DNA of 64,000 bases from Ixodes scapularis (GCF_016920785.2 NW_024609857.1:10807618-10871617); one strand, 5' to 3'. Positions 1 to 14,100 are shown, numbered from the stretch's first letter. A program made the numbers and translations. The notes: a model not told the origin generated them from the sequence alone.

Positions 1-2003
1 CTAGCCTGCGGAGTTTACGAGACCCCTATTCTTCACCGACGTCCACCGATGTTCTTCTCTTGGCAGTCTCTTCCGCTCCTCTTCTCCGTATAGGCCTTCG
101 GCGTCCGCGCCTTGATTATTGTTGCCCCGCCGGTAGAGGCTGGTTCCTGAGTATAGGCTCGAATGCTCCCGGGTCACCTGCTGCCACTTCGCTGGTTGAG
201 CCGGTTGCAATCCGGCGCCCGAGAGACCCTCATAATTCTTTCTTCATTTGTTTAAGTTTCGATGGTGTGAACATGAGAACTGACAATTACAAAGCGGCTA
301 CCCATAAGCTCCTCGATTAGATTTCCACCATTAAAAGGATTCGGAGCCAAACTTGCGCCAAGAGATTGATTGGACAATACTCCGAAATAAACGCTTACTC
401 GGCCGTTGTACCTATAATTCACGTCCGGGACGTCCTGCTACAGTATCCTCCGCCCGGTTGTATCTTGAACTTCTTCGTCAACCTCAAGAAGGCCGCCATT
501 TGTCTGGCACAGACGCCACGGGGGAAGGTAGAGGAGGAAGGATGAGACATGGCTCTCTGTCAGGCTGCAAGAGCCCCACGTGCATCAAACCCCCGATCCA
601 AACCCCACGCGACGTCGGCTGACGCTACCGCCCCCTCGCGCATGGAGGGGGGAGCCAGCCGAAGGACCGGCGTTGCCCGTCTTGGCAGCTCGCTGCAGCC
701 TCCCGACTTTCTTGTGGTGTTTGATGAGAGCGGAGATTAACGCCGCAGGGCTCAGCGACCGACCGCGCAGCCGTCCTCCGCGACTTCTCCACTGGTTGAC
801 GCATCGAGAAAGGCGGAGCGCGTCTTTTTTTAAGAGGAGCCCCGCGTTCGCGTGATGGATCTGGGCAGGGCGCGCCACGATGCTGCGGTCTCGTCAGGCC
901 GCGCTATTATGTGCCCGGGCCGTTCGCGTGGCTTCCAGCCCCCGGGTAATGAGCGGGAACCGTTCCCCTTGTTCCAGTCGAGGAGCCGCAACCCCGGAGC
1001 CCTCGTGGCGAGGCTGGCTTCAACCGATACAGTCAAGGCCTGCGCGTTTCCCTACCCCGAACGTCATCTCTTGTGGATCCAGGCAGTACAGCCTAGCTCG
1101 CGTCAGCGTCGCCGGCAGCGAGGAGTCTTGCAGCGTCTCTCAATGAACGCGGCGCTATCACGCAGCGACGCCAGGTGCACGCGTCAGCCATTTTGAGGGC
1201 GTACTCGCGTCAAGCTTCAGCCTGTTTTCCGGTTGGGGTAGGTCGGGTGTTTTACTGATGATGACGTCATGCGAAGGCCTTGTCTTCTAGGTTGTACGGC
1301 TTCAGTCCTCCTCCTACCCCCGCTAAGTTTTGTTTTTCTTCTTAAATTTATGCTTTCGCGTACCTTAGAGGGAGCTCCGGTTGCTGCGTCGCTATACCGC
1401 AAATGCAACATAGACGTTAGCCGTGACAACGGGGCTCGATTCACTCCGAACCGCGTCACGGAGCACGAGCTATCGCAGCCGTTTCGGTTGTCTGAACAGC
1501 AAAGTATCGCACAATCAGAGTCTCAATTAGCTCCCCCGTCTGTTTCTGCGCGTGTCCGTATGTAGTACGGGCGTAACGTAAAGATATATACGGTGTTCTT
1601 GAAGAAAGAATTACATTCATCGCGGGAGCACTCCGGGCGCAGTCGACACTACGAGCCGATAAGGCCAATCAAACATCGTTAAAAGCGCAACATTCTGTTG
1701 TTCCTTATGTTTCTTTACTCGTTCTGTCTCATAGTCATGCCAATCGTGTACAGGCAAGGGTCAGTGACTCGCCCTTTTAGTGTGCGTGTTTGTGGCTGTA
1801 TGTGTTCGTGCCTTCGATCGCGCTCGGACATACAATGTTCTCGGTCCCTCTCTCTCCCTCTCCCCCCTCTTCCTCTCTCTTTCTCTCTCTCCCCCTTTGA
1901 GACAATTGCTGTTTCTACGGATTTAAACGGGATATACTGTACGTGTTCGCGTTGAATGCCTCGGGAGTGGAATTAAAGTTTGCCCTTGTTCTCTGGCCCC
2001 CAG
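1..2003 (+). other. Plexin intron, partial
   Basis: GC- and CpG-rich sequence with no plexin exon visible. A CT-rich microsatellite lies at about 1845-1897, just upstream of exon w1. A motif (AGGCCTTGTCTTCTAGG) near 1275-1292 resembles the end of the CCTACA-type foldback family at 13531. Confidence 0.6.
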
Positions 2004-2132
2004 GTGTTCCTGACGAATCAGGGTCGAGCGGAAGAGTTCGAAGAGGTCGTCATCGATTCCGGCAAGTCCATCCTGGCCGACATGGAGGTGGACACGACCG
2101 GACACTACGTCTACGTGGCGTCTCCTTACAAG
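2004..2132 (+). CDS. PlexA: Plexin exon w1: C-terminal end of Sema domain
   Basis: Encodes 43 residues, including VFLTNQGRAEEFEEV and GHYVYVASPYK, the last strands of the Sema propeller. It has a pyrimidine-rich acceptor ending in cccag, phase 0 at both ends, and an unusual donor (AAG/gtcact). The next exon continues it directly into the PSI domain. Confidence 0.93.
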
Positions 2133-5100
2133 GTCACTGGCTCTTTCTGACCTCTCGTGGAGCATTCAGGCCCGCCAGCTCTGTCCCCCCAAGCTGGGCA
2201 AGAAAACAAACAAACAGTGCATTGAACTTTCACCGTACACCCTTATGCAAGATATGCGGCCTCGACATTACACAACGCGGAAGCGAAACCTTCGAACAAC
2301 CGGCACCACTCCCCGAAAACGCTCAATCCACGGCGTCGTAGTCGTCCCCGCCGTCCGAATCCCCCGTCGCCGCTTCGATTCGTCATTTCCCCCGTCCTGT
2401 TTATATATACACACACACGCGCGCACATACATACGCATGTACGCACATACATACAGATACATAACTGCATACAGAGACAGACAGACAGGCGACCGCGAAT
2501 CGCCGCGGTGGCAACGCCTCGGCAACGACCTCCAAGTCGATCACGACCGCTGCGAGCAAACAAGCGAGCGAGTCGATGGAAAGACACGGCGGCACGAGGG
2601 GCTCCGTCGAATTTCCGCCTCTGCCCACGCACACGCGCGCGGCGCCGTCGCAACAAGCGGCAGCGCCGATTGCGAAGAGGGGATTGATCTCCCCCTCCTC
2701 GCTGCAGCGCGAAGCCCCACGCCGGTGCCCTGGGCGTCGCTCGCTGGCTTCCATCAAAGGGCCTGGCCAGACGGATGGACGGACGGGGCAGGAAGTCGCC
2801 ACAGTGATAGATCGTCTGCGAAGAGCGGGCCGTGTCATTCAACCCCGGACGGGGTCTCGGAGGGCTTTGGCGAGGCCGACGGTAGATTCGGGGCCCGGGG
2901 AGGCGGCTCTGCCTTTTGCCAGTGCGCGGCGTTCTTTGTCGGATCGGTCAGCTGCGGGCGTGGACCTATCGGTTCGGGAGATCCCCGACCACCGATGGTA
3001 CGGTTCCCTGTTTCTTTGTTGCGCAGTGCCGACTCCTCGTGCCTGGTCGAAAACGTAAGCTCCGCGGGCGTCGGGAGAGGGGGTCCGTGCTTGTAGTGCA
3101 TTTGCGCCGCCCGTCAAGAGCAGTGCGATATGCAGAGTTTGAAAACGGGCTCGGCTTGTTTAAACGCTCAAACGTGGACAAAAAATTGGAAATAGAAACG
3201 CATTTTTAGCCTGGCCTTACTGATCAAGAGGAATGGAAATAATTAATGTCAACGCTAAAGCACAAAAAAAGAGTAGCCGGAAAACGGAAGCGAAGTACGC
3301 TTGACAACAACCGTGGATGAAACGTTTTAGGCTTGTACTTTCTAAACCCATCTTGCTCTTATTTTTCTGTTCCGAAAATGACGCATTTACCGCTGGTACT
3401 CGTACATAGGTCAGTCGAGTGTAGTACGTCAGTATGGTATCAATATAGTATAGTATACATAATCTATTATATACCCTTATGTATTTTTCCTACCTTCGTC
3501 CTCCGAGGCAGATATCTATAAAAAGGAAATAGCTTCGATGCATCCTCAGTTTTCCTTGTTTGTTTTCTTTTTTCATATATCGCGCTGGTTATGGGCTATC
3601 CGTCGAATTACCGCGTGCACTACCTTTTTACTCTATCAGTTACATAATATTCCTTTTACGCTGCTCGGAAGCTACCCGGATCCCCCAGTTGCCGGCTAGA
3701 ATCGGAAAGCTTCCCGCTAATGCACGGACCAAATTCGCCGCGAGAAGGAGAAGTCGCGCGCCCTTACGGGCGCACTTCTCGAATTCCCTTCCAGCCACCG
3801 CTCTGGTCGGGGCAGGTGACAGCCGTTAATTTCAGTTTGTACCGGCGCACCCGATGCCGGAAGCAAGCTTGCTCGGTCGTCCCGACAGCGGCCAAGCGCT
3901 CAGGACAACGATACCGTCGGCTGTAAATGAAGACGGGCACCCTTGGCGCCGACGCTTGATGCTCGCCGATAAGTCTCGGGCGACATCTCGCAGCAAAAGC
4001 GCAGCGCGCTCGAGCCGCGCCGCGTTCCTTCGACTCGGAGAAAAGCAGCGGACGATGCGGAAACAAACAAATAAAGAAATAAATAAGACCGAAGACGCAA
4101 CTGCGGCCCGGCTGGCACGGCCTTTCTTCGCATGGCTCCGGTGCTGCGGCTGGTGGATCAGTGGCTGTCCCTTTGTTTAGCCTCGCTCAATCGGCAACCG
4201 TCCGCATTCGCCTGTTCGCGTAAGCCCCGGATTGATGGGCGCGCGACGTTTTTTTTTTTTTTTCCTTGTTTTTTTTTTATGTTTTTGTGTCGTATTTTGC
4301 CATCCTCCGCTGCTCATATCTTTTGCCGGTGCCGCTATCTTGGTCCTCCCTCGCGTTCGGCAGTTGTCGCCTTTCTTTACGGACAGCTCTTCCGCCACTA
4401 TTTGTTTCGGGCCCACATTTACGGGCAGTTTCTTGTTTCCGCCGGCCTCGATGCCGACATGCAAAGGGACGCGTTCAGCGTCGCTCTCCGCGGCCGCCGC
4501 TGCCGCCCAATCTTTACCGTCCCTTCCTCGCCCGCTATTTACACACCACCGTCTCCTCAGTACCTCGCGGAATGGATAGCCGGGCGCAAATTACTTTCCG
4601 CGTGGTACTTGCGTGTGTGCTTTTCGAGCGGACCGGGCGGTGATACGCGGTTTTTCAAAAGCCCCTTTGTCGGGAATGGTCGGAATGCGGTCCTTTCATC
4701 CTCTGGGAACGGTTGTCCAGACTGGCAGCTGCTGCGCTACGACAGCTCTTCTGCTTGTTTCATTTACGCGGTTGCTAAGCGATCTCATTTTTAATGCAAT
4801 TCATTTTTTCTCGTAATTTCAGGAACGCCGCGATGTAAACGCCTCGTCACGTCGTTCTCATCTGCTACATCTTCCGTTGTCTCCCGCGTTGTCACCCCCC
4901 CCCCCCCCCTCCCACACACACACACACATCACCATGCACCACTACCACCACCCATCCACCAAAGTGTACAAAAAAACAGAAAAAAAAAAAACTATTCGCA
5001 TCGTTGAAGGTTTATTCCATGGTCAAATGAACCGCTAGTGGTCCGAACCATATGCCAAAGTTTGAGAAACAACCGTCATCTAAGTCAAAAGTTTAAAGGA

Positions 5101-8100
5101 TTTAAGTTATAAGTTATAAAGGCAGTTACTGACAGCCACAGAAATGTGGGGCGTGGCTTCTCAAGCTTGTTTCTTCGTGATTGGTTTGTTCGGATATCTT
5201 CCCGGCTCAAGCGGAATTCACACTTTCTGCCGAGGAGCTATAACAAGATGCCAGGAAACACGCCCAGTCCTTCTCACCGAAAGTCCGAACGCCGCCGACT
5301 CTGCGATTCGACGGAGCCAATCAGGCTGGAAATATACGTGCGTGCGTGTCCGTACGCTTGTGGTTCACGCTGATGTTTGCGGCTGTTTCTAGGTGCATGT
5401 AGGGCCGAGCGATATCGTATACTTTCTCCGCAGGTGAGCCGCATCCGTGTGGACCGCTGCCAGCAGTACAACACGTGCGATCAGTGCCTGCAGGCCAGGA
5501 ATCCCTACTGCGGCTGGTGCTCTCTCGAGAAAAGGTGCGTGCACTTGGCGTCATTCTTTTTCACCGGCTTTCCCGTCGTCGCACCGTCTCGGAGACGCCT
5601 CGGTCTTGCCTTTGAGAGGAATCGCCTCTCTCGTTGGGCGTGTGAATTCTTACCGCCAGTGCGCGATTGCTCCGCCGCTCGCACTTCGTGCATTCGAACA
5701 TGACTGAACGGCACACGTTACCGAGTGTCCCTAATGACTTGGTCGCTGTGTGAACGTCAAGGGCAACGTCGTGCATCAAAGCTACAGTACTAAACAGCTT
5801 CGAGAAACGACGTGTTTGTGTGCTGCGTTCCTGAAGTTGCGGGTGCCGGCGCGGGGCTTTGAAGATGCTCGAGTGCTCGTTTCTTAAAACTCCGCGGAAC
5901 TACACTTTGAAGGTTGAGCCCCTGATAACGCTACAGGAAGCTCGGTACATATATAAATATATCTCGAGGACGGCGCGTTTGCCAGCAAGCGGTCTCGCGG
6001 GAACGTCGACCGCGTTCGGTTTGAGCTCCGTTCTGTTTTGTTCAATCTGTTCTGACCGCGGCTCCCCTGAACCGAAATAAATATCACTATTACTCGTGTG
6101 ACAAAATGAAGGACGGAAACGGGTGTCGCGCGGCGGTTCCCATAGCAACCGCCGCGCGACATCCATTTCCGTCGCTCATGTGGTTGGGGCATTACGAGTC
6201 GTCGCTTAGGTGCAGCGCTCTCACGCTCGGCTGAAGAAATCAAACCGTGCGCACTGTGGCATGCGCGAGGCGATTTAATCTTTAGTGTTGTTTCCAGGAA
6301 TGTTGCACATGCCGACTGTCCGATTGTCAATACTGGTACAGGGATGAAACCCGTCCTCGTTAACGATCGGACTGCATCGGATGGCTGGTTTGTCCAGATG
6401 ACGTCACTGGACATCCTCTTTATCATGCCCGGAAGCATTCACTAAAACTCGAAATATGTGGGGGGTGACAAGTAACGACGAGACACTGGAAGCCCTCAAC
6501 ACCGTAGAAAGAGAAAGAGGTCTCCCACTCAGCCGCGCACGCTTGACGACGAGGCGCCAAAAGTCACCCGGCCCGACATTTCCATGAGAATAACGCCTCG
6601 CCGGGCTGGCCGACTCACCACAGCGGCACTTCGCCTCTGATGGCCGTTGGTCGGCCATTTTGCGAGGGGGCCCTCCTTCCCCCACCCAGCAAGACCGATC
6701 GGGGCCGGCGAGCCGAACGCACGCAGCCGTGCCGAGGCGTCAGGCCGCCGAGGCTACAAATTCAGCACCGTCATTGTCCCCCCCTTCGGGCGGCGGAGCG
6801 GCTCCCCGCGGGTGCCGCAGAATTTATGGGGCGAACCGCATCGGGATGGCCTCCCCGGTTATGGGCTTCCCTCGTTCCGGACGCAGAAACTTCTTTTCTC
6901 CCTTCCCATCTCGCACGCCTCTGCATCCGCGGCGGTGGCACAACTTTACGAGGCCCCGCTGTTGCCAGTCCGGCTGAACGCCGGTGTGCGCGGCTGTTTG
7001 CTCGGGAGGCGAAGAGGAGGTGGCCGATTTGTTGGAGACCAGGGGTTCACTCTGCTGGACTCCGTTTCACCTTAAATCCGCGGTCACACTCCTACTAATA
7101 CGTCACACAAAAGACAGTGCGCACACACTGTCTGAGGCCTTCCGTGTATGACGGTCACATTGGTTATACAAAAACTGTCTGTGGACAAGTTCGAAGCACG
7201 TATCAAGCAAACATGTTTCCAACATGCATGTCCGCAGGAATTATGTCGTCATGCTCATGGTGAAAGCACGATGCGTAAACGAATATAAAAATAAATGCGT
7301 ACCGATCGAAAGAAGGTCACAAGGTTTCTCCAATAGACGGCGTTAATGTGTTTTCTCGCCTAGAGTTCCTGTATAGGAGCCTATACAGGAACTCTATTCT
7401 CGCCCGAAGCGGTTAATGGGAACGCAAGGTACTCGAGCACAGTCAAACGCAAAAGGGTGTTGGTCCATCGGCGGTTACCAACGGCATTTAAAAAATAAAA
7501 AGGGAGGTGGGGGTCGGGTTGTCTGCGTCAGAGTCAAGAAACTTTGTCAGTTTTAAAATTGCCATTACTTGTTTACAGCTTTGTTTCTCTATTAACTCGG
7601 ACCTACGGGGGAGGCTGTATAGGCCGCGCACGCGAGCATTCAATGCGCGTCTCTCGGATTTTCTGATCGCAGGCGCGGATAAACTGCGCGACGAGATGAA
7701 CTCCCCGAAGCTCATTATTAATTTTCGATGAGTGTGCGTCTCTGAACTTTTGTTATAAATCTCTCGAACTTAATGGTATTTCTTAATGGTCGTCTGAGAG
7801 AGGACGCTAGTTTCGACCACGGTGTAGGAAGGTTTCGACTCATCACCGTTTTTGCGAGTTTTAGTAGATCGTTTCCGTGCGTCCCCATAACGACACGCGT
7901 GCATCGTATCTTCGGGGTGTATTAGTAGATCGTTCCGATGCCTTCGAAAACGATACCCGATAACGACACGATACATACGCAAAGGCATCGCCGGATCATC
8001 CAGTGTCGTTATCGGAACGGTCTACTATGAAACTCTCTTATCGGGTATCGTTACTGGAGCAAGAAAAAAAAAAAAAAGAGTTTTAGTGAGTCGTTTTCGC

Positions 8101-11100
8101 CACGAACGGTTCGTTATCGAACGCATCGCCGACGCCACTGCGAATTCGACCGCGAGTCGTTGGGGGGCTTCGGGAGGCTCGAGTTTGTCGCCCTCCGACC
8201 GCTGGAGTCGTCGCCGCAACGCAGCCAGCACCGTTCACGACTCGGGTAAAAGAAAGATGGCGGTCGGTTTGGCGACTTGACTTCGCCGGCCCAGCCGAAA
8301 GCTAAGACAGCGGTAGGCGATTTGCCATCCTGTTACCCCTCGCTTCTCATTTGAGAGGTTGAACCAAATCACTGCTCACAACTGTACGCGATCGTGAATG
8401 CTGTAAACTACGCATGTAAGTACATTTTCGTGATCTTTGGGTTAACCAGCTGCCGTGGCGACCGCGAGCAGACGAAATGATTTTGTTCGACGGCACACAA
8501 CGTAAACAGTCGTTTAAGTTCAAAAAATGACAGAGACACAGTACCTACCTCTGCGGTCGTTCAGACACGGTTTACTCCATCTAGCTTCGCAGATATTTAA
8601 ATTCCAATCGATAAATGTTACCTCGGCCGTCTTGTTTACGTCATTCTGCATTCACGCTGCAGAATGTTTCGCACGTTTACTAGAAGATGTCGCTGCCGGT
8701 CAAACGTAATCATCATCATCGTTTACACGGTTGCGCCAGTTTGAAGATTCGCTAAAATACGTTACATTTCGGAACGGAACAGCTGCACTTTTCATGATTT
8801 CGGAACCGTGTGCTCCAAAAACGACTCGCTAAAACTCCCGAAAAAACGTTCTCCTCCAACCCCCCATTGCCTTCTTCGTCGGCTCGGTAAGTGTACTCTG
8901 GGTAAACGTCATTAGGAAGTTTCAGTAGATCGTTCCGACGACTCCGATAACGATACCCGGTTCTCCGCCGAGTCGCCGGCGCATTTGTGCATGCTTCGTA
9001 TCGGTATTGGAGGAGTCGGGACGACCTACTAAAACTCTCTATTGACTCGCTCAGTCACCGACTCCGGGCTGACACTTAAGAAACCTAAACTGTATACGCT
9101 TTTAGACCATGACCGCCTTTGTGCGCCGCGCTGTGTCCGTGCCCCTATGAAGCCCGTGTCGTCACTGAGGATTGCTGGGGAGGGTGCAGCGTCAGTCACT
9201 GGGAAAGGATAACGTTTGGCGATGGGGCACCAAGAGAGAGACGGCGGTGGGAACAGAGGCGACTCGGGGCGAGTCCCTGGAACTGAGAGCGCCACGAACG
9301 GACATTGTGGGGCCGGACGGGAGCTGGACTTGAGGGGGGGGGGGGGGGGGGGGGGGGCTAATGTGCCACCGGTTCTTTTTTTTTGTGCCTACTTGCGCAC
9401 GTGCGCGAGTGTGTGTGTCTGTCCAATGCGGGCTCAATGCACCTACAAAAGAACATAAAAGTTTGTTGGCGCAAGGGGACGGTCCTGATGCGTCACGGGC
9501 TCTGCGGTCCCCCGCATTATGCTGATATATTATGGAACAGTCTCGTGTGACTTGCACGGGGCGATAGCCGATGTTGTGGTGCGCCCGAGATGCGCGCACG
9601 GCCGTCGATCGCGTAGATTGCTCCGCCGCATTATACGTAGATGTTTTTTTTTTGTTTCTTGCGTTTCTTTTGTCGGCGTGAGAGGGGGGAGGCGGTCCCC
9701 GCTGTCTGTAGGCATGCAGTTTGTCCCTTGATTTTGGGTCTGCGCTCGGTTGTCATAGGCTAGTCTTCTTTTTCGTGGTGGAAGATCGTAAAAGTTCCCG
9801 GAGCATGTTGTAAAGCATTCCGGGTGTATCGTTCCCAGCGAGGCCCAGCTGACAGAAGCGTCTAATATATTTAAATATACCGTTATACCAAACAAACGAT
9901 CGCCGTTTCTTTTCTTTTTTGTTTTTTGAAAGGTTGTAATAAAAGTTGTTAGTTCGGCAAAAACGCTCATTTGGGTTACTAATGTAAGCGGTGAAGCATG
10001 GCGCCCGCCAATACCTATCTCCAAGTAAAATTCGAAAAAGCGCCGATGCCGTGTTCGCATTCACAGTGTCGCGCAGTGCTTGCGTCTTCTTGAGTTCTGT
10101 CGCGAAGAACGCTCATTAATTCTCCCATGCATTTCGTCCGGCGTTTACGGGAAACTATGGGGTTGCCCGCACTGGCCAAATTTATCCTCAACTCTGACGG
10201 TATACGTGTCGTCATACCTCAAGGACAGACCGACCTCTCTTCGTCTAAATGAAATTTACTTTTTTCACTCCGCTGCCTTTGGTAAGACGCGAAATGCGGG
10301 TATCACAACACAAAACCGGCCTAGCTTACCTCGAATGACGCAAGCGCTCTCTATTCTAAATTCAAATCACCCGAGTAGGGTATGTATTCCGCGGTGACAC
10401 GGCGTTACCATACATTCGCGATTCTCTTTGAAGTACGTTGCACTCTTGCTTCATACTTAAAATTTGAACGAAAAAAAAAAAAAAAGATGAACCAAAATAA
10501 GTTACATGCTAGCAACGAACCGTGTTTGGCGTGTTTTGTTTCTATGAAATATTTTTTTCGTAAACCCTCTCCTACTCGCATAACGCCATCTTTTATTTGC
10601 TGCTTACCTCGTGATTGTCATCTCGGTGTTCATTTATCGAGGTATCTTCCGAAGCAATATGCGGCCCGTTATTGCGGCGTGCTGCCGTCAGAGCGTTGCG
10701 GCTATGTCCCCGAGCTTTCCCGAGCAGCGCGTGGAAACGTATTCAGTACCAACGCTAAAAACAAAACAAAGCGAAGTACTTCAGAAATAAGTTTTAGGAG
10801 CGCCGAGTTTATTACCAGTCCCACGCGATAATCTACGGTATGCGTCTAAAGTAGAGGTCGCGGGGTCGCCCGGTATGCACGCCGGAAACAACCAGTATCT
10901 GCATGGACCCCTTTTGTATATGTGGACTCTGGGCGTTTTATGTTCGTTCAAGACTTTATGCCCCTCCATTTTCTTTTCTTTCTTTAACTTAGCGGTTTGC
11001 TAGATGTTGCCCCTCACCCTTCACAACAACGAATCAAGTTCAAGCGTTTCACTTCTATTATTTTTTTTTTTTTCGGGGAGATAATGGCTTGTTTTGAAAT

Positions 11101-14100
11101 ATGACGACTCCGACCCGCTGTGTCTCTGCACTCAAAGTGCGATTTGCCGAACGCGGTACGACTGCCATACTTGGTTTCACCCCTAAGCTGACAGTGGGGT
11201 GGAAGCTACGTGCTCGTTGAACCAATCCTTTCGTCTCGTGATCACGTGCCGGTCCGTACCGCCCGCGCAGAAAGCGGGGTCAGGTGATCAAAGGGAGACG
11301 GTTGATCGGTCTGGAGGGGGCGTATAGCTGCCATTGCGCTGTCAGCTTAGGGCTGAACGGAGCACAACCCGAGGCCGTTAACGTTCGTCACGCGGCAGTG
11401 ATTACACGAATGCGTGCCGGTCCAACGGGCCGTCTATTCCCAGACCGGCAAAGGTGGGAGTTGAAGAACTCCCCTTGCAGGAGTCCGCAGCCTGACCGTT
11501 TGGCGCGGGAGGGCTGAGTATGCCTATAGAGTTAGGAAAGAAGCTACGCGCTTCAGAGTAACCACGCTGCGGCCCTCTCGGTGCTTAAGATCATTGTTGC
11601 CATTGTCTGATCTCTGGATCGCAGGAAACTCATTCGTCATCCAGAATTGTCGAAAGAGTCCGCGACAGAGCAAAAGGATATGACCTGAGCTTACCTGGCG
11701 CCGTATCTCAAGCTCAGGGTGTCGTACTTGCGAATCGTAACGATCGCCAGTGGACCTGGATGGATGCATACGGATGAGTCATTTTAATCGGGCGGCGGCT
11801 TGCGCCACCTAGCAGTAGTTTTTTCGGGAAAAGGGCACCGTCTGGGAAGGGCCGGGGCAAGGGGAGGGGGGGGGGATTATATTCTAAGCGTAGCTTGAAG
11901 TCAGTGGCTCTGCCCCTTGCGCCGCACGTGCGGCCACCGCTGTGACAACAGCGACGTCGTATTCGAGCCTCGTGGTGCTGTCTGCTGCCTAGGTGCACGG
12001 TGCAGTCGGAGTGCCTGAACGCTTCGGCTGGTGGCGACCAGCGAAGTTCCTCCCGGTGGCTGTCCCTGGACACGCAGCAGTGCATCGACTTCCAGTCCAT
12101 CGCACCGGAGAAGCTGCCGCGCACTGCCATGGCCACCGTGAGTGCAACGCTTCGTGTAAAAAACGTACTAGACACCACCACGCTGCCTACAAACAAGCCC
12201 GCGTTTGCCCACACCAGGTGTGGGCATTGTGCGTGCCCAGAAACTAGATTCGCGTAGGCGGAAGCATCTGCGCACGCGCTGTGCCGACAGCAGCGCCACT
12301 GCGGTGGTCGGAGAGTTGGCTGATGGTAGGGTGTCTGGAACGCTTCTCCGACTGGTCACTGGTGTGTTTACCGCGTCCAGAAATCTGGCCCCTCGATTCC
12401 CGCCTGATGACGTCATACAAGTGTCATGATGTCGCCGATCGCGATCCTGGCGGTGTCCCAGCAGCGGTGGTATAGATGGCAGACGCCTGTTCTGCCGCAG
12501 GTCGCTCTCCAGTTCGACAGTCCAGGGTAGTTTCGGCAGCCTGGAGACGGGACGCTGCAACGAAAGCGACACTCGCGTTCGCTCGTGCTTTTCGCCAGCA
12601 TTTCTACAAACCAACCACCAGGATCGCTGACACCCTGACTTTTGTGACGTCATTTGTTGCCACTTCGGGTCCACTTTTGATGTACTAGGACGCTAAGCGC
12701 ACCACTTTGAGACGCGTTTCAGGCACCATACTGATGGATTGCTCACGTGTCTTCATTTACGTTGTATTCGCGGCTTGGACGTAATGTAAAGGCACCATGT
12801 TTGTAGTCATTTCTGCTTCTTGTCGAGAGAGAGAAAAAATATCCGTTTGTGCAAAATGTACGCTCCAGAAGCTATAGGCGCTCAGCGACAGCAAGACCAC
12901 CAAAAATGGCCGCCAATGTGACGTCAGTGCAAGCAACGTATTCGCGGTCCGTCCATCATGAGCGGGGTGGTCAACAATATGACGTGGTGGAAGAGAAAGT
13001 CCCTCACGTCAGGCCGGAGGAAGAAGGGAGGGAGGGGGGGGGGGGGGGTCGGGATTGGTTACGCTAATTGCAGAGTATCTTCAGGTTGGTGCCTCTCTCC
13101 ACTCAACCATTGTTTTTTTTTTTTTTTTTTAAGTTGTACATTATAATTTGCGCAAGCAACCTCGAGTTTCGCCTAACGGACACCGTTCGACGTTATCTGC
13201 ACCGTCGTGGGAGCGCGACATCCACGGTGTTGTCCGTGGGGAGATGGGGAGGCGTTAGGAAGCTCGCGGAGATGGCTGGCGGGGAAGAGATGCACGAGCG
13301 TTCGCGGTCGCAGGTGGAGATCGCCATCAACCAGCTGCCCCAGCTGCCCCGGGGCGCCCACTACGAGTGCGTGTTCGGACGCAGCGCTCCCATCCAGGCT
13401 CGGGCCACGCAGCACGGGCTCGCCTGCTCCACGCCCGCGGTCCACAACAGGCCGTCCATCCCCGCCGGAGCCGGTGAGTGAGGCGAGGGGGCTCCGCGGC
13501 TGCTGCTCAGTGCGTGCTCAAGCAGCACCGCCTACAAGACAAGGCCGTAGTGCTGACATTTTTCTGCGTCGCCAGCGAAGGCCAACGCTGGATACAGACT
13601 GAAAACGAGTGCCACGTCAGCCCTCGGCTTCCAGTCAAGTTCGAGCCCAGCAATCGTCTTATGTGACCAGCGTTGGCCTTCACTGATGACGACATCTCTA
13701 GCAGCACTACGGCCTGGTTATCTGTAGGAGGCGCATGTCGCTACATGCCCCATTTGAAGCTATCGTGCAGCGCGTCGTCTCTCGCGCGTTTTGTAATGAA
13801 TATGCCGTGATTGTTTGTTCTTCTTTCGTTGGTTCCCAGACCACGTGGACGTAACGCTGTACATCCGCTCCAGCGAAACCAACACGGATTTCCTGCACCG
13901 GCCCTTCACTTTCTACGATTGCTCCGTCCACAAGACGTAAGTATATGTGGCGCCTCCAGCGGGATAGTGCCAACGCTGATGGTAGATTGATACGTTCGCT
14001 ACGCACTCCGCTAATACCACCTCCAAGAGAAGGCCTGCACGCAAGACGTCATATTTAGTGGACCCCCGACCTGCAGGCGGCAAACACGCCGAGGCTCGAC

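Larger units (their letters stand above)
5535..11992 (+). other. Plexin intron w2-w3 (6.5 kb)
   Basis: Holds the hairpin with a CCATAGCAAC core (6124-6161), a perfect palindrome (7361-7396), two copies of the TA-flanked GAGTTTTAGTAGATCG element and a 24-base G run near 9334-9357. Nothing coding recognised. Confidence 0.6.

Noticed and set aside
2243..3117. Overlapping open frames up to 283 codons on both strands
   Set aside because: GC-rich intron sequence with few stops in any frame; products are Arg/Pro/Ser-rich with no domain and run through a CA microsatellite.
4132..4794. 220-codon open frame
   Set aside because: Crosses T-runs and has a Phe/Cys-rich product typical of translated noncoding sequence.
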